DNA of 64,000 nt from Carettochelys insculpta (taxonomy: Eukaryota > Chordata > Testudines > Carettochelyidae), in the NCBI RefSeq assembly GCF_033958435.1, contig NC_134138.1, forward strand, positions 79,594,298 to 79,658,297. Direction: 5' to 3'. The position numbers and the translations under genes were made by a program. Positions 1 to 11,706 of this stretch are shown here, piece by piece. The notes under the pieces were generated by a model. The model was given only the letters and a program-made list of their open reading frames with translations, made no database searches and was not told where the DNA came from. The first letter of the stretch is position 1; every line of letters begins with the position of its first letter.

Positions 1-808
1 GGTTTCCTGAAGAAAGGTAAAGTATGCCTAGAGTGGCAATATCTTTTTGCAGAAGCAGCTCCTTAAACATTTAGCTGGCACACTAATTGTACAGTGACAC
101 CATGGATTCATTTTCAAACTGGATCTTTACAACTGACTGACTAGTACATTTAATTTGCCCATGGCACCAAACAGCTGCTCAATTTCTGTTCAGTCTGAAA
201 GCAAGTGTAATCATTGCATGTTCAGGGCTATGTTCTGGTTACAGCACCAGCACATATCATCTGAGCAGTTAATTACTGCAGAGACAATGGCTCTGACTTA
301 CCTGATACAGTGCTTTATTAATCGTCATGGACTCATTTCTTCTTCACCGGTAATTTTGTTACTGTCGCTGACAGTGTTTAACAGGAGACTCCCTTGATCT
401 TTTGCACTATTACATCTCTTCAGATATTGCTCATATCCTGAAAGCAGATTGCTTCTCTAAGTGCTAACCAGACTTATGTATAACTTCTATTGATGTCCCA
501 CGTAGCAGTAAAAAATGACTGACCAATGTAATTTACCATTCTACTTTGTGTAAAATGAATTATTCAGTAACTGTGCCTCTCAAGAAACAATCGACCATGA
601 AGCCCTCTTCCTTTGTTACTGAGCAACTGACAGTGTTCAGGGATCTTCTGGCCCAGTTTTCACAACTTTCCTTTGGGAAATGGGATAAAGAGAAAGAGTG
701 TCCAGCAAGAGCATTAGACTGGGTCTTGGAAAACCTGGTTTTGATTCCCTGCGCCACCAGAGACTTCCTGTGAGAGCTTGACCAAACCACTGAAGCTTTA
801 GGGACTTA
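1..808. other. Intergenic, nothing recognised
   Basis: AT-rich unique-looking sequence. Short open frames here have no domain, splice context or composition suggesting a gene, and I recognise no repeat. Confidence 0.5.
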
Positions 809-1068
809 GGCTTTGTCTACACTAGACATTGAAGTTGCTAGTTGATATATGATTTTAGCTATTCCAAATTTGCTATATTTGCAAATTATGCTATAATTTT
901 GCTTAGCTAAAATCAGTCTATCCACAGTTGACCTCCATGTCTGCGTACATGGCAGAAGGTTGACCCTAACTCAACCTTCCTTGTTCCACCCGTCTCACGA
1001 GATGTATATGAGTCAACGTTGACCCCTGAGCAGGTCAATCTTCTGCTGTAGTTTAGCTCTAGACTTAG
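809..1068. mobile_element. Degenerate MITE of the GTCTACAC family
   Basis: The left end reads GGCTTTGTCTACACTAG after TTA. The right end is a worn inverted copy (TAGTTTAGCTCTAGAC). Internally it contains 'GTTGAC' motifs as in other members. It is non-coding and old. Confidence 0.45.
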
Positions 1069-1379
1069 GTGCCTAAAGCCTAGATTTAGGTGCAGGGTGA
1101 TCCTTAAAGCCTTAAAGCCTTGTTGTGCCTTGTTGAGTTGCTATCTAACCCTATGGGGGCCTAAATTTACCCAGCACTTATACTTCAGCTGTAAAACTTC
1201 CTTAGAGACCCTTGTCCAGACTTCCAAATAACTATGTCACACCTGTAAGACCCACAGCGAAGGAGAAGATAGGCAATCATCAGCCTTTCTATCCAGTAGG
1301 TGTGCCCTGAGTACATGCACTGAATCAGGCACCATTCAAAATCCAGCCACTGAAGTATGAGGAGGTGGTGGTACCTCCT

Positions 1380-1480
1380 TAGAAATATTAGCTCAGTGGT
1401 TGGCCCACTAACCTGGGATTTGGGAGACCTAGGATCCCAGTTCCACTGACTATATGTTAATCCCAAGTGGATCAGCTTCC
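1380..1480 (+). repeat. MIR-like SINE head, degenerate
   Basis: A pol III A-box-like TAGCTCAGTGGTTGG is followed about 35 bases on by a B-box-like segment (GGATCCCAGTTCC), the arrangement of the tRNA-derived head of MIR elements. It does not fold as an intact tRNA. The rest of 1069-2459 holds nothing I recognise. Confidence 0.35.
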
Positions 1481-2459
1481 TCAGAAGAGATTGTGGGAGA
1501 CCCACATCAGAATATTTCATAGCTAAGTGGCTAATTCACTGAGAGATGGGAAGCTCCTCTTCAGTTACTTTCTTCTCTAGCGCTTCTTGCAAGTGCCACT
1601 TAGTCTCCTAATCCACATGACTCCCGGAGAGGGTTTCCAGCTGTGCACTGATAGGCACTTCCCTGCTTCCCAGGCTTAGGTACCTACCTACCCAAGAGAG
1701 GTAGCACTTAAGATACACTCCTCTCCTCAGCTCTTCTCACTGGCTAACAGAAGGTTGTTGCCAGCTCTCCTCACTGGATGCCATTGGTGGCAGTGGTGTC
1801 TACTCCATCTGGGCTGGGCAAATTGGGGACCCTAGTAGCACAGCTGCCCCACATACAGTACTGTTTTTTGTGGATCCATTCTGAGGCACTTGTCTCCCCC
1901 CCATGCATTGGATAGGATGTGTACACACACAAATATGTCTTTGTAGAGCGCAGTGTTGTTCCAAGGATTTTCTAGCAGCCTACAACTTAGGCCTTGCTGT
2001 GCTCTGTGTTACAACTCCTAAGACCCTTTGTGGAGCCAAGCCTCAGGTCCCCTTCTGAAAAATGGGGAGAGTGGCATGTATGTTAATATTGCAGGGGTGT
2101 TGGCAAACAGGTACATTAAAGACTAACATCACCAGACAGTGTGGTAAGGAGCTTACATAAGTACCTCAGATAGATGGGGTTATATGGTAATTTACATTTA
2201 TTCAGTGCTTTTTCCGTTTCAGTAACATTCCTATCTGCCAGTGCACAGTTAAAACTAAAACTGAAACATTAAAAAAGACAAATCAGTGAAAGTGTGGGAG
2301 TGAGGGAAAGTAGAGTTTGTTGATAAGGAGGAGGGGGAAGGAAGGGGTCTTTGAAACAATGGGGTTTTAGGAAGGATTTTGAAGGAAGTAAAGGAATTAT
2401 TTAAGGAGTAGCTTCATTGACTTCACTGCTCGTTCTTAAAATGAAGCATGTGTTTAAGA

Positions 2460-3094
2460 GTTTGTCTTCACTGTAGTCATAACTCAAGCTGCCTCTAATT
2501 CAAGTCCCACCCTCATGTAAAACCCTTTACTTTGAGCACGTGTGCCAGCTGGCCTGTTGAGGGATTGAGGCTACAGCTTGTATTAGCACAACTCAGCAGC
2601 AACTAATACAACCATGCTGTGCAGACTGAGTGCAATTTTGCCGAGTGGCTGCTCTCTAGGGCTACCATATCTCCCTATCCCAAATACAGGACAGGGAGAT
2701 AGTGGGGAGGAGTGGCTCCTCCAAGCCCTGGGGAGCTGGGAAGGAGGCGGCAGCTGCCAGCACTCCCTGGGAGCCCGGGAAGCAGCAGCCGCTGGAGATC
2801 CCCCAGAGCCCCAAGGAAGCCGCAGCCCCCAGTGCTCCCTGAGCCTTGGGGAAGCAGCAGCTGCCCACACTCCCCCTGTTTCTCCAGGGCTCAGGGAAGT
2901 GGTGGGGGAAGACAGCCCAAATACAGGACAATTAGTCCCTTTTAAAAAATAAGTGGGAACGCCTCTTTGGAGTCCCAAATATGGCACCATCCTGCGCAGT
3001 ACAGGTGGTCACCCTACTTCTCTCACTCACGCTATGCTAACGTGAGGAGAACTTGAGTGTCAATAATGCAAGTTAACTCTGCAGTGTATACATA
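2460..3094. mobile_element. MITE split by a second inserted element
   Basis: The left end (TTTGTCTTCACTGTAG, 2460) and right end (CTGCAGTGTATACATAC, to about 3095) are inverted relatives, followed inward by ACTCAAG and its complement. Removing 2657-3017 joins the two halves, so this is the older host element of a nest. Confidence 0.45.
2657..3017. mobile_element. Non-autonomous DNA element with TAGGG(T/C)(G/T)ACCA ends, nested
   Basis: The ends TAGGGCTACCATA (2657) and the complement of GGTGGTCACCCTAC (to 3017) form short terminal inverted repeats. The subterminal 'CCCAAATACAGGACA' occurs near both ends in direct orientation. The core is GC-rich and has overlapping open frames on both strands that are composition artefacts. 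Confidence 0.5.
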
Positions 3095-3439
3095 CACCAA
3101 ATCTTTACTGGATCATGCATCCCCTTTGCTTGTATTCTGTTTGCTGGCACTTTGCGCCCACATATGAGCTCTTCCCATAAACCCTTTTCCCCATAAACCC
3201 TTTTCCTGTCCCCCTCTCCTCCTCCCCTTAGAAAGTCTTATTCACGTTAAATGTTTGTACCGTGTGCTTGACATGAAAGCTGCTCAGTCGTCTGGCCTCC
3301 TTTTCAACTAAGCAATCCACAGTTACACACTCTAAATACATTTCTGGATTGTATATCAAACCCACATGATTTATTTGGCTTTTGTAGAGTGGCTGAAATT
3401 TACCTTCTGACTTCCAGTGTGTTCTAAATGCATTTCTAT

Positions 3440-3886
3440 TGTGACAGGGCGAGACCTGGGGGCCCCTTCAGGGTGGGAGAAAAGTAGCCCAAAGGGGGAA
3501 GAGGCCTACTAAATAGAAGCAGAAGGCAGCAGGGCAATCAGTAGCATCTGGGAGGGAGCTGGCTCAGGCAGACTGGGGCCAGCTGACTCTACTACTGGCT
3601 TCATGAAGGCCTTTACAAACCCTCCACTGTTGCAGTGTAGTGGGAGGAAAGAGTGGGAGGACAGAAGGGGAGTAGAAGAGCACGAGAAACTGAGCAGGAA
3701 AAGTAAGAGAGTAGAGCCTGTGAGGGAGGCAGACTGACCCCAGCTCAGGAAAAGCAGGGGAGGGAGCCCCAGGAGTGGCAGGTGGACTCCCTACCTCAGA
3801 GACACTTTGCAAAACCCCAGCCCCTGGGGGAAAGGGGCAAAGGACCAAACAGAGCTGGGGCTTGGATAAGAGGAACCCTTGTCACA
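3440..3886. repeat. Solo LTR-like element with CTAT target duplication
   Basis: The block starts TGTGACAGGG and ends CTTGTCACA (TG...CA), 447 bp, flanked by the exact 4-bp direct repeat CTAT at 3436-3439 and 3887-3890. No internal retroviral genes adjoin it, so it looks like a solo LTR left by recombination. Family assignment is not possible by eye; a DNA transposon with TGTGACA ends is the alternative. Confidence 0.6.
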
Positions 3887-4854
3887 CTATATTAATTCAT
3901 GTATTTATTGATGCTGTCCTTAATCTGCACAGTTAATCTTGGGCTTCTCAGATCACTTGTTAAGGGATAAGTGGTCAAGTAATAAGTCGTCCTCCTCCCA
4001 GATTTTATGTAGTCTAGCAGTCACTGAGGACTGAGTATGAGGAACACGTTAAACTTAAGCCTGAAATACCTTTCGCCTCCCTAGCGAACATTCTCTGCAG
4101 CCTCCTGGTGTCACTGGCAGACCAATGTGGCTGCACCTCACGTCAAAGCCAACAACCCTGTACAAAGATAAATACACAGTGAATAAATAGACAGTTTCTG
4201 GCTCCTAGCACAGTCAGTGCTTTACATCACCCATGCAAACATTCAACCAGTAATTAAAATGTAATGAGGAAAATGAAAAGGCAATACATGTGAAAAATAA
4301 TTGAGAATTAGATTTCTTAAAGAGCTGGCTGCATCTCTTCCCCATGATTCCTTGTTGTAGCAGTTTTAAAGTCAGTCCTGCCAAGTACTATTGATCTTTG
4401 GTTTTGCAACCAAAATGCTGTTTTTGTGTCAATGCATGAAGTCATGTAATACATTCCTTGATAGGGATGATACTTAGCTGCAGCTATCTCTCAGCTCTGC
4501 TGTGAGGCAGATGACCAAAGGCCAAGCTTCAACATCCAGGACCCACCCCCTTCACATTTCCCACAGATGTGCTGGCATCTCCTGGCAGTAGACTGAGAAG
4601 TACATGGGCAAAGGTCAGTGTGACAGAGAATGAGGGCAGCAGGGTGCTTCCACCACTTTTCCTTCAGCAACTGGAGAACTAGGGAGCAGAAAGAAAACTC
4701 CCAAACCTTCACTGTGACTCTGTCTTCCCACTCTCCCTGCCGTAATTACCCAACCACATGCTTGGTCCACTTTTAAATCGTGTCTTAGACTTTGTAAATC
4801 CAATTAATATAAGGTATTTACCGGGCCCCCACAATGTTAATACCTCCCACTTTT

Positions 4855-5045
4855 TAATGGAGCTATTCTCACAGCACTACTGTGAGGCAGTGAAGTCTAT
4901 CATCCCCATTGTATGGAACTGAGGAGAGAGGGGTTAAGTGACTTGCCCAAAGTCATGCAGGAAATCTGTGACAGAGCAGAAATTTCAATTCAGGTCACCC
5001 AAGTCAGAGGCTAGTGTCCCAATTACTGGAACGTCCTCTCTCTGT
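4855..5045 (-). repeat. MIR-type SINE, antisense
   Basis: It reads in antisense the MIR signature: 'CCCCATTG...GAACTGAGG', 'AAGTGACTTGCCCAAAGTCA', then the complement of the tRNA-like head near 5000-5035. Diverged and old. The flanks 3891-4854 and 5046-5785 hold nothing else I recognise. Confidence 0.7.
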
Positions 5046-5785
5046 ATATCCTGACCCCTCTTAAGAGCAAAGGGGTTTAGATAACCAGTGGAAGTTGGGG
5101 ATGGGAATCTTAAGAGGTTCATTCATCACTAATCCCTCATCTCTTTCAGCATACCTCAATGACAGCTATCACTGAAAACCTCCCAGCTGTGCAGGATAGG
5201 GTACAGCATGAAGCAATATTCTGGCCTGTGACTGTTAATGTCCCTCAAGCAATGGATACATCTAATATCTTACACAAGTAAATCATCAACTAGGATTGGC
5301 TGGTTTTGTTAGTTTCAAGCAGCAGCCTACTGAGTATGCAGTTTTGTTGAGCTGCCTGCAGCCGTGTTGGTTAATTCCTGCTCAAGGGGCCCCAAAGGTC
5401 ATAGTGGGTGCTTGTTTGCCTTCCCATGGGAGCTCATCATATGGGGCTCCTCACAGCATCCTCTTGTCATCCTCCCTGTCTACATGCATCTGTGCCCACC
5501 AAGACAGCCAGGGAATGTAGGACCTCAGGGTGCATACATATGGGTGACACTTAAATCTAAAATTCAGGGTTTTTTTTACAAAAGGACTTTACTGTTTTTT
5601 GGACTTTACTGTCTTTCTGATAATGAAAGTCTAATGATCATGAAAGTGCAGAAAGCAATTACTGTAGATGTTTGTGAGAGTATACACTGAAACACATACA
5701 TTAATAAACATGAAAGTGGGGGGAGGGTTAATGGCCAGAGGAAAGATGGCTAAGGCATCAGAATAGGACTAAAGATATCAGAGTG

Positions 5786-6138
5786 CAGTTCTCAGCACTG
5801 CGACAGACTCCCTGTCTGACCTTGGAAAACTCACTTAGGTGCTTTTTTGGAAACTGTATCATACATAACTTTTGAAAATGGGACATAGGCTCCTAAGCGT
5901 GTAGGCACTTTGGAAAAAATTTTATTCTTGATTTCCCTTTCCATCAATTCCTCATTTGAAAAATGGGGATGAAAATGCTTCCTTTCACCCAACCCATTAT
6001 CTGTCTTGTCTTTTTGGAACCTGAGCCTTTTGAGGTAGGGACTGTCTATCACTATGTGTGTCTGTCATGCCTTGCACAATGGGGCCAGCCCATTTGGACC
6101 TTCAGATGCCACTATAATATATCTAATAAATAATAACA
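5786..6138 (+). repeat. MIR/CORE-SINE-like element, sense
   Basis: 'CTGTCTGACCTTGGAAAACTC', 'AAAAATGGGGATGA' and the 3' portion 'GGTAGGGACTGTCTATC ... GCACAATGGGGCCAG ... TAATAAATAATAA' are in the order typical of sauropsid MIR-like elements. A short CR1-like scrap may follow at 6140-6190. Confidence 0.6.
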
Positions 6139-6190
6139 TCAATTCATAGAGGACATGTATGGTGTGGGACCTAACAGATCATCTAGTCAG

Positions 6191-9100
6191 TTCATGATTG
6201 TTGCCAACAGTATAATATTTATCCTTTGGAATTTTTCTGTAGTCAAAATCATTTCTCTTCAATAGTGTAATATGTATGAAGTGCAGTGTATGGGGATTTT
6301 GAGTGATCAGTAATAGATGGACAAATCCTAAAGCAGGGCCAAGAGATTTCTCAAGCAACCCCTTATTGGGTTTTGGAATCAAACTGACTTAAATTATATT
6401 GTTGCAACCTTACATGTGCATAGCTGAGAGTAGATTCTGGCGCACTGATTCCTGGCTGAATGCAATTCTTGCTTTTCTCCTAGAAATACCAGACAACAAC
6501 AAAAGAAACATGCAGTTGCTCAGAACGTGCACTACGTCAGAATAAAACATTCAAAAACCTTCTGCTAACGTAATTTCAAGTATTTTAAACCATGCTCCAC
6601 TTTTTCAATTTTGAATTTTTGAATGGCTTTGATATCTGGCAAAACCCCTTCTACTCTTTAGCAAAGCTAGTTCCAAATTATAATTCATCTGACTGTATTT
6701 TGAGGATTCTGCAATTCATTCATTGACCACTGGGTGGTACAACTAGCACAGATGTTCTCTTACAGGCAGAGAAGGTTGAGTGTTGTGATTCTGTCCAGCA
6801 GATGTCTCTTTCCAACCATATATTTATTTAACTGCTTATTCGGTAAAGGATTTTACAGGGTCAGCCTTTTCAACCCCCTTATGCTTCTTACGAAACAATT
6901 GTCAATTGTGCACAAGAATATTAGTAAAAATCAATATGATGCAGGAAGCACTTCTCTTCATAGTAAATCATTTTACTCTAACAGAATACTTCTGCTTAAT
7001 GAACATGTCACAGAGCTCTAGAAAGACAAACAGATTTGGACTGCATTCGGCTAGAATCAGATTTCAGTTGTGCATGTGTAAGTCTGAAGTAATTCTGCAG
7101 TAGTCAATGAAGTTATACCGATTTACACAGATTCAAATGAGAGCAAAGCTTAGCTCATTGTTAAAATTTCATTATGCAGAAACAATTCTGTAGGAAAATT
7201 GAACTAGGGCAAGTTTCATTCATTATGGACTAATGGGCTAAATTTTGCTCTGAATTACATCCCCTAAAGTCAGTGGAGTTGCACAGATGTAAATGAAAGA
7301 GTTCAGAAGTTAGCCTTATTTAAGCTATCTAGTACAGAGTAATGAAATGGCTAAAATATTGCATCTTATTAATAAAGGCAAGTCTCTTCTAACCTACAAA
7401 ACTGAACTTCACATAATTCAACAGCAGCTTGCTTTGTAAGTTTGCTGAGCCTTTAGCCTAAAGTCCCCTTGATACCCACCTGTATAAAATTGCAACAAAT
7501 GAAAAAATGTATTTCTAATAATGGCTTGAGTAGTGAAAGGTTTGTATTTTTTCTCTAACTGATTCCCTCCTCCCTAAATGTATTTTTCACAGTCATACAC
7601 CCTGATAACAGTTGGGGTATTCCTCACATTTAAGGTCTACAGCATTTTTATGGATTCCAAAGTCTACATCATTCTCCTTTCCCCGGACAGAAGTGCTGAA
7701 GCTATCGGAGAACTATGAAAGCACAGCTTAAGTACAACATTTGATGGATATGTTACTACAGTTCAAATAGCTTTTGAAAACAAATTATAATTTCAGGTAC
7801 CTGGGGACTCATCAGCTACGCAACCCCATCCATATTTCTTATTAAATCTACAGCATTGCCATTAAAGTGTGGAACAGCCTAGGAAATAGAAGAGCTACAT
7901 TGCAGTCAAAACTTTACTGGATATTTACCGGATATTTTTGGTTTTCTCTCCCTCTGGGATGAAGTGAGCACCTGCGTGATTAAATCTACAGTGGTGCATT
8001 TGGTACACATCAGGCCTGAGTCTATGAGCTGCTGAATGCCTCTGAGTTATCTAGGCGTAGTATCTTGCAATATTGGCATCATTGGAATTTGAGGATGCCG
8101 AGCTCTGCCTGGGAGGTGCTCCGTCCTTTGCAGATTTGGATCTGGTATCCGGGGAAAATATTTCACTACACAAGCGCTAACAGAAAATAGTTCTGAAGGT
8201 TTAAATCTGATTACTTTAGTTGCCGAGGTTACATTTCATAGCGTTAATTATTATTTTCAATTCATGATCTTCCTAATAACTGATGCTTAGAGAAGGGATG
8301 AGCCATTTCTTTAGAGGCGTTGCCAGGTGCATTGCTTTTCATTTTTCCTGTACTGTTTCTTTGATGCTTTAGTGCTGGCCTTGGCCCACGTCCAGAAGAA
8401 GTGTGAGATGGTTGCACTCCTTCTCAGAAAGTCTGACACTTCTATATGATTCACTGCATGACTCAGGATACCTCTACCATGTTTGAAGGTGAAAATTCTC
8501 TGCCTTTCTGCCCCACTAGTCCAAATTAGAGAAAAGGACTTAGGCCAAGCTTGTCAAAAATGGGAGCCTAAATATAAGCTTCTAAAAGTATTTATGAGGA
8601 CACATAAAGAAGTTGCCTGAAACAGGTGCCTAAATATGGATGTAAAAAATTACCACTCATTCCATTCAGATTTTTGAAAATCTTAAGAATAAGCATTTTA
8701 TGTATACATTTTCAGTCCCTGGAATGCTTTCCATATACCCATTTTGTACAGAATTCGTAACAATATATTGCAGAAAAGTCATTAAAGGTGAATTATTAAA
8801 GTCTAGTTATTATAGAAATGGTGCAATGGTTTGCTTCCCAATTGAAATAGGAGCCAGTGTGAGCCTTAAAAAAACACTTATGTCACACTAGAATACTGGT
8901 ACCCCCAGCTTCCAGAATGAAAGAAAATTTTCTGCCTTAGCTAGGACTTGTACTTAACCTTTGTATTTCCATTAGCTCAGTTCTTCTTTTCTAGCTCATT
9001 GGTACTGGATGCCTGCAAGCGCTTTGTCATTCATGTTCCCTACAAATATTCAAAACAGCTGCTTACTATGATTCACCCAGTCCTCATGCAGACTCTCCCA

Positions 9101-11439
9101 GTTTTTGACAGCAGACCTCAAGCACGTATTATATGATGTTAATCTCCTTTCGGAACCAACCATGCAATAACATGCCTTACACCATATTCCCAACATCATC
9201 CAAGCAGCCCAGACACCAGGGTAATACCTCAAGATTTTGTAATTTATATAAATGCCATTAATTTGTACTCCTTTACCCCCATTGTTATAATGGCACAGCT
9301 CCAATGAAAACTGGAATAACAAAATAGTGAAGCAGGCCCTCCACTTTTAAAAAATGTGTTACGGTCAGATGGGATTGGCAGCTGTATAAATCAACCTCAC
9401 TCCATGCACTTCAATGGAGTGACACCAATTTACACAAGCAGGGGAGCCAGACCATGGTTTCTACAAAGGATCAGTTATATATAAAACTATATTTTGCATC
9501 AGGTATTCCAGCTCCTCCTTGAATACAGGAATCAACAAAGTTTATGGAAATGTCTGAAATGCACCTAACTGAGAATATTTTCCTGACGCTTTTCAGTGTT
9601 GTGGGTAGTTGCTAAAAAATAGCTAAAAATTTCATCTTTTCTGTAGCATCAAGGAAGAAATGTGCTTATATGTCATTGCACTTATTGCATTCCCACTAAA
9701 ATCAGGATTCCAGTCTACTCCTGCCCTCCAGCTGTGAACCAGCCCCCAAAATCCTCCTCTGAACTGTACTTAGGCAAACACATTTGCAGATATTTAGAGA
9801 AACCTGAGCATTTTTTGTTGGCTTTTATTACTATCTTTCCTCCTTCTTTAGCTTAGGTGTGCCTACAGTTTGAAAAGCCTTGTGATGGCTCTCCCTGCTA
9901 TGCACTGGAGTTACAGATACAATTAACAGCTGAATCTTTTAAATCATTTCTTGAAAACAGGGAACTTTTTTCTCTGCACTTGTTTTGGCATCTCTGAGAT
10001 TAAGAAGTCATGCAGCTTGACAAAGCACTTTACTCCTACAAGTCTTAACAGAACCTTTGGGATTTTTTCCCCTGTATCTCCATTCCAACACCTGTTGCAA
10101 TAAGGCTGAGGTGGTCTCAGTGGAACTTCCCTCTGCTTCTCCTCCTGCTAATACATATTTACTGATACATTCTGTGTTATAACTGTAAATGCACCAAAAC
10201 ACTATTTGTTTTATATATATTAGACACACTTCCACGTATATGATGTGTGTAGGTTTCCATGTTACTAGATCTGACATAGTGAGAGAATATCTAGCCTGGA
10301 AACTAATCGCAACTTCAGAGACCTAGAAGTTCTAGGCTTTTTCCAAGTTTTTGCGTGCAATGCATTTTAAATCTTAAGCATACATATAGCTGAGTGGCTT
10401 TTCTAATGCAATCCAGGTAACCATCAAAAAGTAAGGTATGTTCAGAAGATTTAGAGTGTGTTATTGTGAATCATATAAACAACAAGGTGAAGCCTTTATA
10501 TAAAGCCTGCAGAATCCTTGTGTTTCTCTAAAAATTCAGAATGGAAGTGTGTCTAATAGAGTTTCATGTTATCCTGATTATTCGGTTGTTTTTACTATTG
10601 CTTTGTATCTGTATCTTTTTCAATGTCCTTAGATAATCAGGAATATTTCACTGGAAGAAAATACTTTTCTGTAGTAAGGCAATTAAAGGAGTGACATGAC
10701 TACTCAGTCTCTACAAGGAAGGAAATGGCAGATTCTTACATTTTGTAGATGTTTGATACTAAAATAAGAAAAAAAAATCCCCAGTATTCAGAATCTGCAA
10801 CAGAGTCCAGGGGTTTAACAAAGCCCAGAATATTGTCGTGAAACACCACCTTTTTACTTCTTGTTGCTTCTGCTACTTTTGACTCATCAAATGTACCTTG
10901 CTATCAGCCATTTCTCAAAAGGTGAGGGTTAAGTATTTGCTAACCTATGAAAATTCCCAAATAAAACTTTTCAAAGTGTAATTTCCAAACACAACAGGAC
11001 CTCCTGACCACAGTCTCTCATCAGCACTGCAGGCTGAGTTGTTATCTGGTAATTCTCCCCCCCACCCCCGAACAGTTTGTTCCATTGTATTTCTTTTATC
11101 AAACATCTGGAAGCCAGACTTGTTTTAAAGAGATATTGTAGTTCACAAGACTTATCCAGTTCACTGCCAGAGAAAGAAGAAAATAAGACTGTGGCTAAAT
11201 AAGTGAAATTACCCCATTTAAAGTAGTCTAACAAACACATTTTTGTAGGCAGAAATTCTAAAGAACAACATGCACCCACTTTGCACCAGAATAATTCACT
11301 CTGACAACAGATTCTTCCTCTGTTCACAGCTGTCCCGGTGGGAGGAGCTGAAACCTGAAACAAATCCTTAATTTGTAGCAGGATTGGATCCTTCTTGCAA
11401 AGAGAAAGAAAACCCTCCCAGCAAAACAGGCTGAGTTTG
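6191..11439. other. Upstream gene desert of SNAI2
   Basis: About 5 kb of mostly unique AT-rich sequence. Only weak old-repeat texture is visible, for example near 8535-8690 ('GGTGCCTAAATATGGATG') and 9395-9450. No open frame here has splice context or domain content. Enhancers of SNAI2 may lie here but cannot be called from one sequence. Confidence 0.5.
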
Positions 11440-11706
11440 TAAAAGTGCTCCAGCACATTCAGAAGTGATTGGATGAAAAGAAAGCCTTGGCCCTCCCCTC
11501 CTGCACCTGACTAGTGGATATTTACAGCACTTTTCAAGGAGCCTCTCTGCACTGCCACTACAGGATTTGACTGCATGGATTGAGCTGAGTAGACAATACT
11601 ACAGGGACCAATGTGCTAGCAGTGATTTCATGTGCTGCACACAAGCTGGGACCGTTATTCTAAACTGAAAGGAGATTCTGGAAGAAGGGAAAATTCTGCA
11701 TTCAAA
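11440..11706 (+). promoter_or_regulatory. SNAI2: SNAI2 proximal promoter and 5' UTR
   Basis: This stretch precedes the SNAI2 ATG. I see a CACCTG E-box at 11504-11509, an inverted CCAAT box (ATTGG) at 11468-11472 and a further CAGCTG at 11327-11332, but no convincing TATA box. The E-box matches the preferred site of Snail-family proteins, which fits the known autoregulation of SNAI2 in other vertebrates. The transcription start cannot be fixed from sequence alone; I infer it lies between about 11520 and 11600. Confidence 0.55.

Noticed and set aside
1389..1480. tRNA-like A and B boxes
   Set aside because: No intact cloverleaf or acceptor stem; fits the head of an old MIR instead of a tRNA gene.
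2583..2990. Overlapping open frames up to 135 codons on both strands
   Set aside because: They lie in the GC-rich core of a nested MITE and are composition artefacts.
10971..11456. 161-codon minus-strand frame upstream of SNAI2
   Set aside because: No recognisable domain, and it overlaps the presumed promoter on the opposite strand. No splice or poly(A) context.
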